Of a stretch of DNA of 64,000 bases, positions 1-8,362 are shown one piece after another (positions within the stretch are counted from its first letter, which is position 1; each line of letters opens with the position of its first letter). The notes beneath the pieces were generated by a model that worked only from the letters and a program-made list of their open reading frames with translations, was not told the DNA's origin and did no database searches. Both the position numbers and the translations under genes were made by a program. Where the stretch lies: assembly GCF_020035535.1 (NCBI RefSeq), contig NZ_CP083349.1, positions 2,863,501 through 2,927,500 on the forward strand, written 5' to 3'. Origin of the DNA: Ensifer adhaerens. GTDB lineage: Bacteria > Pseudomonadota > Alphaproteobacteria > Rhizobiales > Rhizobiaceae.

Positions 1-972
1 TTGCTTGCCGGCGGCCACGCCGTAACGCTCGGCATAGGTGGTCATGGCACCGGCCATCATCACGCCCGGGCGATCGTTGCCGCCGAACACCAGTGGCCGT
101 TCCTCCGCACCGGTTGCGAGCAAGGCCCGCTTGGCAGCGATGCGCCAGACGCGTTCGCTTACAAGCTTCGAAGACGGTTCGGCGACGTGCTTCTGCACGC
201 GTTCGACCGCACCGAAGACGTTATCGTCATACCAGCCGAAAACGGTGGTGCGCGAAAGCAGCGTGACGTTGGGCAGCGATTGCAGTTCCGCGACCGTACG
301 GTCGGCAAAGACGGAGGCCGGGGCGCCGTCGATCGTCTCACCGCTCGAAAGCAGGGAACCGCCAAGGCGGAAATCCTCATCGGCCACGATAACCCTGAGA
401 CCAGCACGGCCGGCGATCAACGCCGCCATCAGGCCAGCTGGACCGGCGCCGACGACGAGCAGGTCACAGAAGGCCCAGGATTTCTCGTAGGCCTCAGGAT
501 CGCGCTCGAGCACCGCTCGGCCGAGGCCGGCGGCACGGCGAATGAACGGCTCGTAGACCCGTTCCCAGGCCTGCTTTGGCCACATGAAGGTCTTGTAGTA
601 GAAGCCGGCGCCGAGGAACGGCGAGAGGACACCGTTGACGGCCCCGACATCGAAGCCGAGCGACGGCCAGCGGTTCTGGCTTTTGGCGGTCAGCCCCCCA
701 TAGAGCTCGGCGACGGTCGCCTTGGTGTTGGCGTCGGTGCGCGCACCGGAACCGAGGGTGACGAGCGCGTTCGGCTCGGAAGGCCCGGCGCTGACGATGC
801 CGCGCGGCCGATGATACTTGAAGCTGCGCCCGACGAGCAGCTGGTCGTTGGCAAGTAGCGCAGAAGCAAGCGTGTCGCCGACAAAGCCGCGCAACGGTCG
901 CCCATCGAAGGTGAAGCTCAGCGACTGGCTGCGATCGACGAGACCGCCGGAGGAAAAACGGTATCCGGTCAT
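1..972 (-). CDS. soxA: Sarcosine oxidase alpha subunit, N-terminal part (cut by window edge)
   Basis: Large subunit of heterotetrameric sarcosine oxidase, which demethylates sarcosine to glycine with folate as methylene acceptor. The 324 codons seen run off the window at position 1 without a stop, so only about a third of the usual ~1000 residues is here. The N-terminus (GRPLRGFVGDTLASALLAN) is the ferredoxin-like domain of this family. A dinucleotide-binding stretch, VVGAGPAGLMAAL, follows near residue 170. The ATG at 972 overlaps the soxD stop as ATGA, typical of the translationally coupled soxBDAG operon. soxG would lie outside the window. Confidence 0.93.
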   Translation of the reverse strand, partial: MTGYRFSSGGLVDRSQSLSFTFDGRPLRGFVGDTLASALLANDQLLVGRSFKYHRPRGIVSAGPSEPNALVTLGSGARTDANTKATVAELYGGLTAKSQNRWPSLGFDVGAVNGVLSPFLGAGFYYKTFMWPKQAWERVYEPFIRRAAGLGRAVLERDPEAYEKSWAFCDLLVVGAGPAGLMAALIAGRAGLRVIVADEDFRLGGSLLSSGETIDGAPASVFADRTVAELQSLPNVTLLSRTTVFGWYDDNVFGAVERVQKHVAEPSSKLVSERVWRIAAKRALLATGAEERPLVFGGNDRPGVMMAGAMTTYAERYGVAAGKQ

Positions 973-1247
973 CGCGCCGGCCTCCGCGCAAACTCGGCGG
1001 CATCGACGACGGAATAGACCTCGTGGGTCGCCGTATCGCGCTCGACCACGAGGAAGCGGCGACAGCCGGCGATGTGATGCCAATGCTCCAACGTGCGGCC
1101 GCGGGGGTTGGTGCGCACGTAAACATAGTCGTGCCAGGCTTCGTCCGAATCCATCGGCTCCGGCCGACCACGCGAGGCATCGCCGCGGATCGCGAATTCT
1201 TCCTTCGGTCGGACCCCGCAATGCGGGCAGGTAATCAGGCTTGCCAT
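969..1247 (-). CDS. soxD: Sarcosine oxidase delta subunit
   Basis: Small zinc-binding subunit of heterotetrameric sarcosine oxidase, 92 residues. It starts MASLITCPHCG, the CxxC pair being half of the zinc site; HWHHIAGCRRF near the middle supplies the other ligands. The start at 1247 was chosen because family members begin with this short lead into CPHCG; the frame stays open upstream but that part is unlike the family. It lies 73 bp after soxB and overlaps soxA by four bases. Confidence 0.95.
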   Translation of the reverse strand: MASLITCPHCGVRPKEEFAIRGDASRGRPEPMDSDEAWHDYVYVRTNPRGRTLEHWHHIAGCRRFLVVERDTATHEVYSVVDAAEFARRPAR

Positions 1248-1320
1248 CGTCTTCCGTGTCCTGAAGCCGCGCTCCGGCTTCCTGTTCATATCAAGCAGGC
1301 CGGTTGCCGGCCGCGTGCTT

Positions 1321-2571
1321 TCAGTGAAGGTTGGGCTGTGGCCCGGCCCCGGCCTCGTCGACGGCATAGCCGCGGGCGAAGCGATCGAGCCTGAGGGCGC
1401 GCGCCACCGGATGGGTGTCGTTCTTGGCGATCAGGTGGGCGAAGCAGTAGCCGGAAGCCGGCGTCGCCTTGAAGCCGCCGTAGCACCAGCCGCAATTGAG
1501 GTAGAGATTGTCGATAGACGTGCGATCGATGATCGGCGAGCCGTCCATGCTCATGTCCATGACACCACCCCAGGCGCGCAGCACCCGCACCCGCGACAGG
1601 CCGGGGATCATCGTCACCCCCTCCTCCATCACGTGTTCCGCCGTCGCAAGGTTGCCGCGCTGAGCATAGGAGGAATAGCCGTCAATCTCGGCGCCGAAAA
1701 CGAGCCCGCCCTTGTCCGACTGCGAGATGTAGAAATGCCCGCCGCCGTAGACGATCACGTGGTCGATGCAGGGCTTCAGCCCCTCGGTCACGAAGGCCTG
1801 CAGCACATGGCTTTCCAGCGGCAGCTTCAGATCCGCCATCTCGCCGACGCGCGAGGAATTGCCGGCCGCGGCCAGCGCCAGCTTGCCGCAGCCGATGAAG
1901 CCCTTGGTCGTTTCGACGCCGGTGACGACACCGTTTTCGCGGCGGATGCCGGTCACTTCGCAATGTTCGATGATGTCGACGCCGTGCCGGTCGGCACCGC
2001 GGGCATAGCCCCAGGCAACGGCATCATGCCGCGCCGTACCGGCGCGGCGTTGCAACAGACCACCGAGGATCGGATAGCGGGCGTGATCGTAATTGAGGAA
2101 AGGGATCATCTTCTTCAACTGCTCGCGCTCGATGAGTTCGGCGGCAACGCCCTCCATCCACATCGCGTTGCCGCGGCGGACATAGGCGTCACGCTGGGCG
2201 TCGCTGTGGTAGAGCATGATGACGCCACGCTGCGAAAGCATCACATTGTAGTTGAGATCCTGCTCGAGCCCTTCCCAGAGCTTCATCGAAAATTCGTAGA
2301 AGGGTTCGTTGCCGGGCAGCATGTAGTTGGAACGTACGATCGTGGTGTTGCGGCCGACATTGCCGGAACCGAGATAGCCCTTCTCCAGCACCGCGACGTT
2401 CTTCACGCCGAATTCCTTGGCGAGATAATAGGCGGTCGAGAGGCCGTGCCCGCCGCCACCGATGATGATCACGTCATAGTGCGGTTTCGGCTGCGGCTGG
2501 CGCCATTGCGGCTTCCAATTCAGGTTTCCGGAAAGGGCGTTCCTGACGAGCGAGAAGGCGGAATAACGCAT
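1321..2571 (-). CDS. soxB: Sarcosine oxidase beta subunit
   Basis: Catalytic flavoprotein subunit of heterotetrameric sarcosine oxidase, 416 residues, matching the family's length. The Rossmann motif VIIIGGGGHGLSTAYYL lies at about residues 34-50. The segment RRAGTARHDAVAWGYAR contains the histidine that carries covalent FMN in this family. The start MRYSAFSLVRNAL at 2571 is the conserved N-terminus; a longer open frame to 2652 is not family-like. It heads the soxB-soxD-soxA minus-strand operon. It belongs to the same route as the dimethylglycine-dehydrogenase-like gene at 54939. Confidence 0.96.
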   Translation of the reverse strand: MRYSAFSLVRNALSGNLNWKPQWRQPQPKPHYDVIIIGGGGHGLSTAYYLAKEFGVKNVAVLEKGYLGSGNVGRNTTIVRSNYMLPGNEPFYEFSMKLWEGLEQDLNYNVMLSQRGVIMLYHSDAQRDAYVRRGNAMWMEGVAAELIEREQLKKMIPFLNYDHARYPILGGLLQRRAGTARHDAVAWGYARGADRHGVDIIEHCEVTGIRRENGVVTGVETTKGFIGCGKLALAAAGNSSRVGEMADLKLPLESHVLQAFVTEGLKPCIDHVIVYGGGHFYISQSDKGGLVFGAEIDGYSSYAQRGNLATAEHVMEEGVTMIPGLSRVRVLRAWGGVMDMSMDGSPIIDRTSIDNLYLNCGWCYGGFKATPASGYCFAHLIAKNDTHPVARALRLDRFARGYAVDEAGAGPQPNLH

Positions 2572-2801
2572 GAAGGCATCCAGTTCAGTTGCGTCGGCAC
2601 ATTTGCACAGCCGGGCCGCGGAAGCAAAGACACAAGCTTCTCGCAGTTGCAAAAAACCCTTCGCCGGCTCATCGAGCCTCGGCTGCCAGGAAGAACGAAT
2701 CGAGGTCAGTCTTCAGTGGAATACGCCTACCGCCGAAAGCATTAGGTACCTTCCTGTTCTCAATGTGCTATGTGCTTGATGACAGAGGGAAGTAGGGGCG
2801 A

Positions 2802-3578
2802 ATGCTGGAGATACTGCAACAATCGGCGATATCAGCGGGTCGGGCCATTCTCGACATCTACAATGCTGGCCCTGAAGTCACCTACAAGCCGGACTGTTCG
2901 CCGGTCACAGACGCCGACGCCTGTGCCGAACGCATCATCCTCGCGGATCTCGCCCGCGCCTTCCCTGGGGTTCCTGTGGTCGCCGAGGAAGCGGTCGCCG
3001 CCGGCTTCGTGCCTGACATCGCCGGCAAGTCCTTCTTCCTCGTCGATCCACTCGACGGCACGAAGGAATTCATCGGCCGCCACGACGACTTCACCGTCAA
3101 TATCGCATTGATCGAGAACGGCGCGCCTGTGGCCGGGGTCGTCTATGCGCCGGCGCTGCGCATTCTCTATGCCGCCTACCAGGGCAAGGCAGTAAAGACG
3201 GTCATCGACGCGACCTTCCGTCTCGATGATGAAACGGTCATTGGCTGCCGCAGTTGCGGCGATCGCATGGTGGGGCTTGCCAGCCGTTCGCACAACAGCG
3301 CCGAGACGATCGCCTACCTCGCCGAGCACGGCATAGCCGACTACAGGGCGGTCGGCTCGTCGCTGAAGTTCTGCCTCCTCGCCGAGGGGCTCGCCGACGT
3401 CTATCCACGTTTCAGCCGCACGATGGAATGGGACACGGCTGCGGGCGATGCCATTCTTCGGGCAGCCGGCGGCGAAACGCTGACGATGGACGGTGCTCCA
3501 CTCACCTACGGTAAGCGCAACCAGAAGGACGACAGCGACTTCGCAAACCCCTGGTTCGTTTCGCGCGGCAAGCCGTAG
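2802..3578 (+). CDS. cysQ: 3'(2'),5'-bisphosphate nucleotidase CysQ
   Basis: Inositol-monophosphatase superfamily enzyme that removes the 3'-phosphate of PAP(S), recycling the by-product of sulfate assimilation. The 258-residue protein has the metal-site signature DPLDGT starting at D82, the upstream acidic pair EE62-63, and the second signature WDTAAGD with D211. These fit CysQ better than SuhB-type monophosphatases, as does the total length. The ATG at 2802 follows an AGGGG ribosome site. The gene stands alone, between divergent soxB and the convergent receiver gene at 3598. Confidence 0.9.
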   Translation: MLEILQQSAISAGRAILDIYNAGPEVTYKPDCSPVTDADACAERIILADLARAFPGVPVVAEEAVAAGFVPDIAGKSFFLVDPLDGTKEFIGRHDDFTVNIALIENGAPVAGVVYAPALRILYAAYQGKAVKTVIDATFRLDDETVIGCRSCGDRMVGLASRSHNSAETIAYLAEHGIADYRAVGSSLKFCLLAEGLADVYPRFSRTMEWDTAAGDAILRAAGGETLTMDGAPLTYGKRNQKDDSDFANPWFVSRGKP

Positions 3579-3596
3579 GGATCCCTCCGGGATCCC
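3578..3596. terminator. Hairpin shared by convergent cysQ and receiver gene
   Basis: Perfect 8-bp stem GGGATCCC-TCC-GGGATCCC directly between the two convergent stop codons. There is no clear T-run, so a bidirectional terminator role is inferred from position. Confidence 0.5.
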
Positions 3597-3597
3597 G

Positions 3598-3972
3598 TCA
3601 TTCGTACCGCATTCCGGCGGCGATCAGCTGGCCGAGCGACCACTCGTTGAACGGCTTGTCTATCCGCGGGATACCCCGCAGGTGGCTTGGGAAAAGCTCT
3701 ATGTCTCCGTAGCCGCTGGTGAACCCAAACGGCATGCCGCGCGCGAGCATCGCATCGGCAACGCCGAAGCTCGTATGGTTGTCGAGGCTGACGTCGAGAA
3801 TTGCAAAGTCGAAGCCCTGTCGAGACAGGATCTCCATCGCCTGGTCCGCGTTCCCCGCGATCGTCACCTCGGCAATCCCGAGCGAGGTCAGGATCTCTTC
3901 TGCATCCGATGCGATCAGGAAATTGTCTTCGAGAATAAGAACGGCCCGGACATGCGGCGGAACTTCATCCAT
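3598..3972 (-). CDS. Single-domain response regulator (receiver only)
   Basis: A stand-alone CheY-like receiver of 124 residues with no output domain. The acidic pocket is E15-D16, the phospho-acceptor D60 lies in AILDVSL, T85 in GFTSGYG and K106 in RIDKPF, so the receiver looks functional. The ATG at 3972 has GGAGTGAG 8 nt upstream and is preferred to a GTG at 3981. No histidine kinase is next to it, so its partner is unknown. It is divergent from dps across an intergenic region with an EcfG-type promoter on the dps side, so a stress-signalling role is possible but unproven. Confidence 0.85.
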   Translation of the reverse strand: MDEVPPHVRAVLILEDNFLIASDAEEILTSLGIAEVTIAGNADQAMEILSRQGFDFAILDVSLDNHTSFGVADAMLARGMPFGFTSGYGDIELFPSHLRGIPRIDKPFNEWSLGQLIAAGMRYE

Positions 3973-4094
3973 CCAGCTCACTCCACCTTTTGCGCATACC
4001 GACAGGGCATTTGCGCCGATAAGAGCAAGCTATAGGCGCCTCAAGCCGACCCGGCATTTAAATAAGACATGTGGCCCCGATTGGGGCGAAGTGC

Positions 4095-4119
4095 GGAACA
4101 ACGAACCGCTACCGACGTT
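4095..4119 (+). promoter_or_regulatory. EcfG/RpoE2-type promoter upstream of dps
   Basis: GGAAC at 4095-4099 and CGTT at 4116-4119, separated by 16 bp. This matches the general-stress sigma factor EcfG (RpoE2) consensus of alphaproteobacteria. It points at the dps start 76 bp downstream. Confidence 0.7.
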
Positions 4120-4138
4120 CAACACCGGTACGCGGATT

Positions 4139-4156
4139 ACGATCGCGCACGATCGT
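4139..4156. promoter_or_regulatory. Inverted repeat before dps
   Basis: ACGATCG-CGCA-CGATCGT, a perfect 7-bp dyad between the EcfG-type promoter and the dps start. It could be an operator or a 5'-UTR hairpin; no binding protein can be assigned. Confidence 0.35.
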
Positions 4157-4195
4157 CGTTTCGCGGCTTCCTCAAGATAGAACGGGAGCAGGAGA

Positions 4196-4708
4196 ATGAA
4201 GCAGACAGCCTCCGTGCTTAAACCGAAGGTCAAGGACGAAGAATTCGACATCGGCCTGACCAGAGCCTATCGCCAGCAGATGGCGGCAGCACTGTCCGAC
4301 ATCCTCGCGGATACCTACAAGCTGGTGATCAAGAGCCACATCTACCATTGGAATGTGGTCGGCCCATTGTTCAAGCCGCTGCACGAGTTGACGGAAGAGC
4401 ACTACAATACGCTCTTCCAGGCAACCGATGTCATCGCCGAGCGTATCCGCGCACTGGGCCACCTCGCCCCAGCCAAACTCACCGAAGTGGCGGCATTTGC
4501 CCCGGGCGGCGGCTCCGTCAACCACACGAGCGCGGCCGACATGGTTGCCGACCTGATCGCCGATCATGAAGCGGCCGTGCGCCGCATGCGCGATGCCGGC
4601 ACAAAGGCAGACGAGAACGACGACCTCGTCACCACGGATATGCTGACCGATCGCCTCAACTTCCACGAAAAGGCGCTCTGGATGCTGAGGGCGATCGTCG
4701 CGAGCTGA
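4196..4708 (+). CDS. dps: Dps-family ferritin-like DNA protection protein
   Basis: Dodecameric mini-ferritin that oxidises and stores iron and protects DNA in stress or starvation. The 170-residue protein has the Dps ferroxidase signature: HIYHWNVVG supplies the histidine, and the DVIAER segment of the second helix supplies Asp and Glu. The start follows GGGAGCAGGAG. An EcfG-type promoter lies 76 bp upstream, which would place it in the general stress regulon. The gene ends in a convergent hairpin shared with the Crp/Fnr gene. The N-terminal tail is short and contains lysines. Confidence 0.92.
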   Translation: MKQTASVLKPKVKDEEFDIGLTRAYRQQMAAALSDILADTYKLVIKSHIYHWNVVGPLFKPLHELTEEHYNTLFQATDVIAERIRALGHLAPAKLTEVAAFAPGGGSVNHTSAADMVADLIADHEAAVRRMRDAGTKADENDDLVTTDMLTDRLNFHEKALWMLRAIVAS

Positions 4709-4730
4709 ACGCCCCCCAAGGGAACCGACC

Positions 4731-4753
4731 GATGCGGCGGCGGGCGCCGCATC
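4731..4753. terminator. Hairpin between dps and Crp/Fnr gene
   Basis: GATGCGGCG-GCGGG-CGCCGCATC, a perfect 9-bp stem between the convergent stops at 4708 and 4777. It lacks a strong T-tract. Confidence 0.5.
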
Positions 4754-4776
4754 CTCCGATGAACGTCTTCCCGCTC

Positions 4777-5523
4777 TCAGATGAAAGGCCGCCTGATTTC
4801 CCGATAGCCGTCCCATCCGGCGATCGCCAGCAAGCCCTTGATATCGCCGACATTGCAGCCTTTTTCCGCCCAACGGATGACACCGCGCGCCGCAAGCTTC
4901 TTCAAGGTCTTGTTGGTATGCACGATCGAAAGCCCAAGCGTGTCCGCCACGTGCTGCTGGGTAATTGGAATGGCGACACGGTTGCCGTCGAACAGGTTGA
5001 GCGCCTCCGCTCTCTGGTAGAGGAAGGCAAGCAGGTAGGCGGCTCGCTCGAGCGCCGAACGGCGGCCGATGCTCAACAGGTTCTCGTCGAGGATGCGCTC
5101 CTCGCGCGCCGCGATCCAGGTGAGGTCGTAGGCAAGTTCGGGGTAGCTCTTGTAGAGCTCGTTGAGCTTGGTCCGCTCGAAGACGCAAAGGGTGACGGGG
5201 GACAAGGCCTCGATGGAGTGCTGCATTTCGCCCAGCAGTGACCCCTGCAGGCCGACGAGGTCACCGGGCATGACGTAGTTCAGGATCTGGCGGCGGCCAT
5301 CATCGAGCGTCTTGTAGCGAAAGCCCCAGCCGGAGAGCACGGTGAAGAGATGCGCGCTCTGGGCGCCCTCCATGAGGATGGTCGCGCCCGCGTCGACCGC
5401 GAATTCACCGACCTTGAAGCGCGAGACATAGGCGAGTTCGTCGCTCGTGAAGGCGCGAAAGTGAGCGAGCCTGCGCAAGGGACAGTTTTCGCAATCGGTG
5501 CGTTTCTCGCTCCGGCCGTTCAT
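4777..5523 (-). CDS. Crp/Fnr-family transcriptional regulator with N-terminal CxxC
   Basis: 248 residues: a cyclic-nucleotide-binding-like sensor fold (about 35-145) and a C-terminal winged helix with ITQQHVADTLGLSIVHTNKT as recognition region. The N-terminus has C11 and C14 (CENCPLR), and C113 falls where FNR carries its last cluster ligand (C122). The third FNR cysteine position (residue 20) is alanine, so a [4Fe-4S] cluster as in FNR is doubtful. Start ATG at 5523 follows GGAGGAG. Convergent with dps and divergent from the SDR gene at 5717. Target genes cannot be told from sequence. Confidence 0.88.
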   Translation of the reverse strand: MNGRSEKRTDCENCPLRRLAHFRAFTSDELAYVSRFKVGEFAVDAGATILMEGAQSAHLFTVLSGWGFRYKTLDDGRRQILNYVMPGDLVGLQGSLLGEMQHSIEALSPVTLCVFERTKLNELYKSYPELAYDLTWIAAREERILDENLLSIGRRSALERAAYLLAFLYQRAEALNLFDGNRVAIPITQQHVADTLGLSIVHTNKTLKKLAARGVIRWAEKGCNVGDIKGLLAIAGWDGYREIRRPFI

Positions 5524-5716
5524 TCCTTCGGCTCCTCCACTCGCTTGCCCTTCAATACAAAGCTGCAGGTAGCGCCAGTGTTCCCGGCGGCAAGACTGCT
5601 TTGAAAATAAACGGTTTTCGACGCCTCATCTGTGGAGGGGGTTATCACGCGGCAATAGACAGGCGGCGGCGAGCGCCCTATCTCTTGCATTCAATCCCAC
5701 CGCTGGAGCCTCCGCC

Positions 5717-6574
5717 ATGCAGCATCCTGCCTTTGCACCCAACAATGTTGCCGTCATCACCGGCGCCGCCTCCGGCATCGGACTGGCAGCGGCCCTTCGC
5801 TTTGCCTCGCTCGGTCTGCGGGTCGTGCTCGCCGATCTCGCAGGTGACAGATTGGACAAGGCGGCGGCCGAGGTCGCTGCCGTGTCCCCGGCTGGTGCGC
5901 AAAACGTCGTTGCGATCCCGACCGATGTCTCGCGCATTGGAGATCTCGAAGCCCTCGAACGCGGCGCACATCAACGGTTCGGCGAAGTGCACGTGCTGAT
6001 GAACAATGCCGGCGTCCAGCCGGGTAGCGCCATACTCGGTGCGCTCGCAGCCTGGGAGGCGACGATCGCCGTCAATCTCTGGGGTGTCGTCAATGGTGCC
6101 CGCACCTTCGCACCGGGCATGATCGCCCATGGCAAGGCGGCGGTTATCATCAACACCGGCTCGAAACAGGGCATCACCACGCCGCCGGGCGACCCCGCCT
6201 ACAATGTCTCGAAGGCCGGCGTTAAGGTCTTTACCGAGGCGCTGGAACACGAGCTACGCAACACAGCCGACAGCCAGGTTCACGCTCACCTCCTGATCCC
6301 CGGTTTCGTCTATACCGGGCTGACGGCCCATGGCCGCACGGAGAAGCCCGCCGGCGCCTGGACGGCCGAGCAGACCGTCGAGTTCATGATGGAAAGTCTC
6401 GGCCGGGGCGATTTCTATATCCTCTGCCCTGACAACGATGTCCCGCGCGCAACCGACGAGCGGCGCATTCTGTGGGCCGCCGGCGACATCGTCGAGAACC
6501 GGCCGCCGCTCTCACGCTGGCATCCGAAATACGGGGAAGCATTCAAGGCGTTTCTCGAGAAGGATCGCGACTGA
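5717..6574 (+). CDS. SDR-family NAD(P)-dependent oxidoreductase
   Basis: Classical short-chain dehydrogenase of 285 residues. The cofactor motif TGAASGIG is at about 15-22, NNAG follows strand 4, and the catalytic pair is Y162/K166 (YNVSK). An acidic residue after strand 2 (VVLADLAGDR) suggests NAD(H) preference. The last 40 residues (PPLSRWHPKYGEAF) extend past the core fold, as in many rhizobial uncharacterised SDRs. The ATG at 5717 has GGAG 8 nt upstream. The substrate is unknown; the gene is monocistronic and followed by repeat DNA. Confidence 0.88.
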   Translation: MQHPAFAPNNVAVITGAASGIGLAAALRFASLGLRVVLADLAGDRLDKAAAEVAAVSPAGAQNVVAIPTDVSRIGDLEALERGAHQRFGEVHVLMNNAGVQPGSAILGALAAWEATIAVNLWGVVNGARTFAPGMIAHGKAAVIINTGSKQGITTPPGDPAYNVSKAGVKVFTEALEHELRNTADSQVHAHLLIPGFVYTGLTAHGRTEKPAGAWTAEQTVEFMMESLGRGDFYILCPDNDVPRATDERRILWAAGDIVENRPPLSRWHPKYGEAFKAFLEKDRD

Positions 6575-6579
6575 TCCTC

Positions 6580-6692
6580 CTGCATAATTCCTTAGATCGG
6601 CATCGATTTTAGGATGAACTTGTAGCGCGTCTCGAAAGACGCGCGGCGCGTAAACACAGCGTTCGCGGCAGCGCTTCTGGCGCCGGCGCTGC
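6580..6692. repeat. Mosaic of palindromic intergenic repeats (RIME-like)
   Basis: Three dyads follow one another. TCCTTAGATCG (6589-6599) faces CGATTTTAGGA (6604-6614). GCGCGTCT-CGAA-AGACGCGC lies at 6625-6644. GCAGCGC (6668-6674) faces GCGCTGC (6686-6692). The GCGCG...AGACGCGC core recurs in the elements at 41945 and 49788, here apparently in the opposite orientation. Confidence 0.6.
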
Positions 6693-6732
6693 GCTTCGTG
6701 TTTTGTGAGCTAAGACCAATGAGGAAATGAGA

Positions 6733-8289
6733 ATGACGAGCGGCATCCATCACATCACCCTGATCGCCCGGAAGGTCCAGGCAAACGTCGACTTCTATGT
6801 CGGTTTCCTGGGCTTGCGCCTCGTCAAGCGGACCGGCGGCTACGAGGACGCCAACCAGTTGCACCTCTTCTACGGCGACGCGGAGGGTTCGCCCGGCTCG
6901 CTCGTTACCTTCCTGATGTGGGAAGACGGCGGTCGCGGCCGTGTCGGCCACAGCCAGCCGAGCGAGATCGCCTTCGCCATCCGGCCGGAGAGCATCGGCT
7001 TCTGGCTGACCCGCGCGCTGCAATTCAATATCGCGACGTCAGGGCCGGCGCAGGAGTTCGGCGAACCGGTGTTGCGGCTCAAGGACCCGGACGGCGTCAT
7101 CGTCAAGCTCGTCGGCACGGATGCGGTTTCCGCCGCGGCCCCCTGGAGCACGCGCGGCATTCCGGAAGAAGACGCGATCCGGCGCCTGCGCGGCGCCACA
7201 ATCCTCACCGAAAAACCGGAAGACTCGGTTCGCTTCCTGAAAACGCATTTCGGCTACAACGAAACGGCCTCCGGCGACACGATCCGTCGCCTCACCTCCA
7301 CCTCGGGCGACATCATCGACGTGCGCGATGCGACCGGCTTTTGGACGTCGGCGCCCGGAACCGGAACCATCGATCATATCGCCTTCCGCGCTCCGGACCG
7401 AGTCGCCGTGGAGCGGGTGCACGCGGACCTGCAACGCGATGGCGCAGGTGCGATCAATGCGCATGACCGCAAATATTTCTATTCGCTCTACGTACGCGAA
7501 CCCGGCGGCTCGCTCTACGAACTGGCCAGCGACGTGCCCGGCTTCACGGCCGACGAACCCAAGGAAACGCTCGGCACGGAGCTCTTCGTCCCCGCCCATT
7601 TCAGCGCCGCGAGAGAAGAAATGCTGCTCGCCATGCCGCAGTTTGCGCTGCCGGGCGAGCCTCGGCTGACGGAGCGCGACCTGCCCTTCGTGCACCGCTT
7701 CTATCATCCCGAAACGCTGGATGACCGCACCTTCATGCTGCTGCACGGCAGCGGCGCCAACGAGACGCAGCTTCTCCACCTCGCCCACCAGGTCGACAGG
7801 CAGGCGACACTGGTCGGCATTCGTGGCCGGTCGAACGAGGAGGGAACGCCGCGCTGGTTCCGCCGCTATTCTCCGACGACCTTCGACCAGAAGGACGTGC
7901 GTGCGGAGGCCGAGGCCTTCGCTGCCTTCGTCGAAGGCGCTCGGGAAGGCTACCGTATCGATCTCGATAAGACCGTGTTCATCGGCTACTCCAACGGCGC
8001 CAATCTGCTGGTTGCGCTGATGCTGCTGCATCCGAGCCTGATCCGAAATGTCGTGCTGATGCGCTCGATGCTCGTCATCGACGACGTACCGCCACCGGAT
8101 CTCACCGGTACGAAGGTGCTGCTCCTGACAGGCAAGCACGACAGCTATGGCGATTTCGCTCCTCGCCTCAAGGAAGAGCTTTCCCGCACCGGGGCCGATC
8201 TGACGACGGTCGAACTCGACATGGGCCACGAAATCGGTGCGCCGGATATTGCGGCTATCCAGCAATGGCTGGCGGACAAAGAGCTGTGA
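6733..8289 (+). CDS. VOC ring-cleaving dioxygenase fused to alpha/beta hydrolase
   Basis: A 518-residue fusion. The first ~290 residues are two vicinal-oxygen-chelate modules (GIHHITLIA near the start; DHIAFR in the second) of the MhqA/MhqO hydroquinone dioxygenase type. The C-terminal ~215 residues are a carboxylesterase-like hydrolase with nucleophile S420 in GYSNG, D470 and H499. In firmicutes MhqO and MhqD are separate proteins acting on quinones; here both activities are in one chain. The start at 6733 has GAGG 8 nt upstream; an ATG at 6727 is too close to it. The neighbours at 8363 and 9118 fit a quinone detoxification group. Confidence 0.88.
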   Translation: MTSGIHHITLIARKVQANVDFYVGFLGLRLVKRTGGYEDANQLHLFYGDAEGSPGSLVTFLMWEDGGRGRVGHSQPSEIAFAIRPESIGFWLTRALQFNIATSGPAQEFGEPVLRLKDPDGVIVKLVGTDAVSAAAPWSTRGIPEEDAIRRLRGATILTEKPEDSVRFLKTHFGYNETASGDTIRRLTSTSGDIIDVRDATGFWTSAPGTGTIDHIAFRAPDRVAVERVHADLQRDGAGAINAHDRKYFYSLYVREPGGSLYELASDVPGFTADEPKETLGTELFVPAHFSAAREEMLLAMPQFALPGEPRLTERDLPFVHRFYHPETLDDRTFMLLHGSGANETQLLHLAHQVDRQATLVGIRGRSNEEGTPRWFRRYSPTTFDQKDVRAEAEAFAAFVEGAREGYRIDLDKTVFIGYSNGANLLVALMLLHPSLIRNVVLMRSMLVIDDVPPPDLTGTKVLLLTGKHDSYGDFAPRLKEELSRTGADLTTVELDMGHEIGAPDIAAIQQWLADKEL

Positions 8290-8291
8290 TA

Positions 8292-8348
8292 AGCTGACGA
8301 TGTAAAGCGTGGGCCCGGGCTATTCCGCACCGGGCCACGTGGTCAGCT
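8292..8348. terminator. Long hairpin between convergent genes
   Basis: Outer arms AGCTGAC (8292-8298) and GTCAGCT (8342-8348) enclose an inner CGTGG/CCCGG stem that pairs with CCGGG/CCACG. It lies between convergent stops at 8289 and 8363. Confidence 0.55.
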
Positions 8349-8362
8349 GCTTCACATTTGCC

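Noticed and set aside
1315..2745. 476-residue plus-strand open frame
   Set aside because: Shadow opposite soxB, which has clear flavoprotein motifs.
7039..8265. 408-residue minus-strand open frame
   Set aside because: Shadow of the VOC-hydrolase fusion gene.
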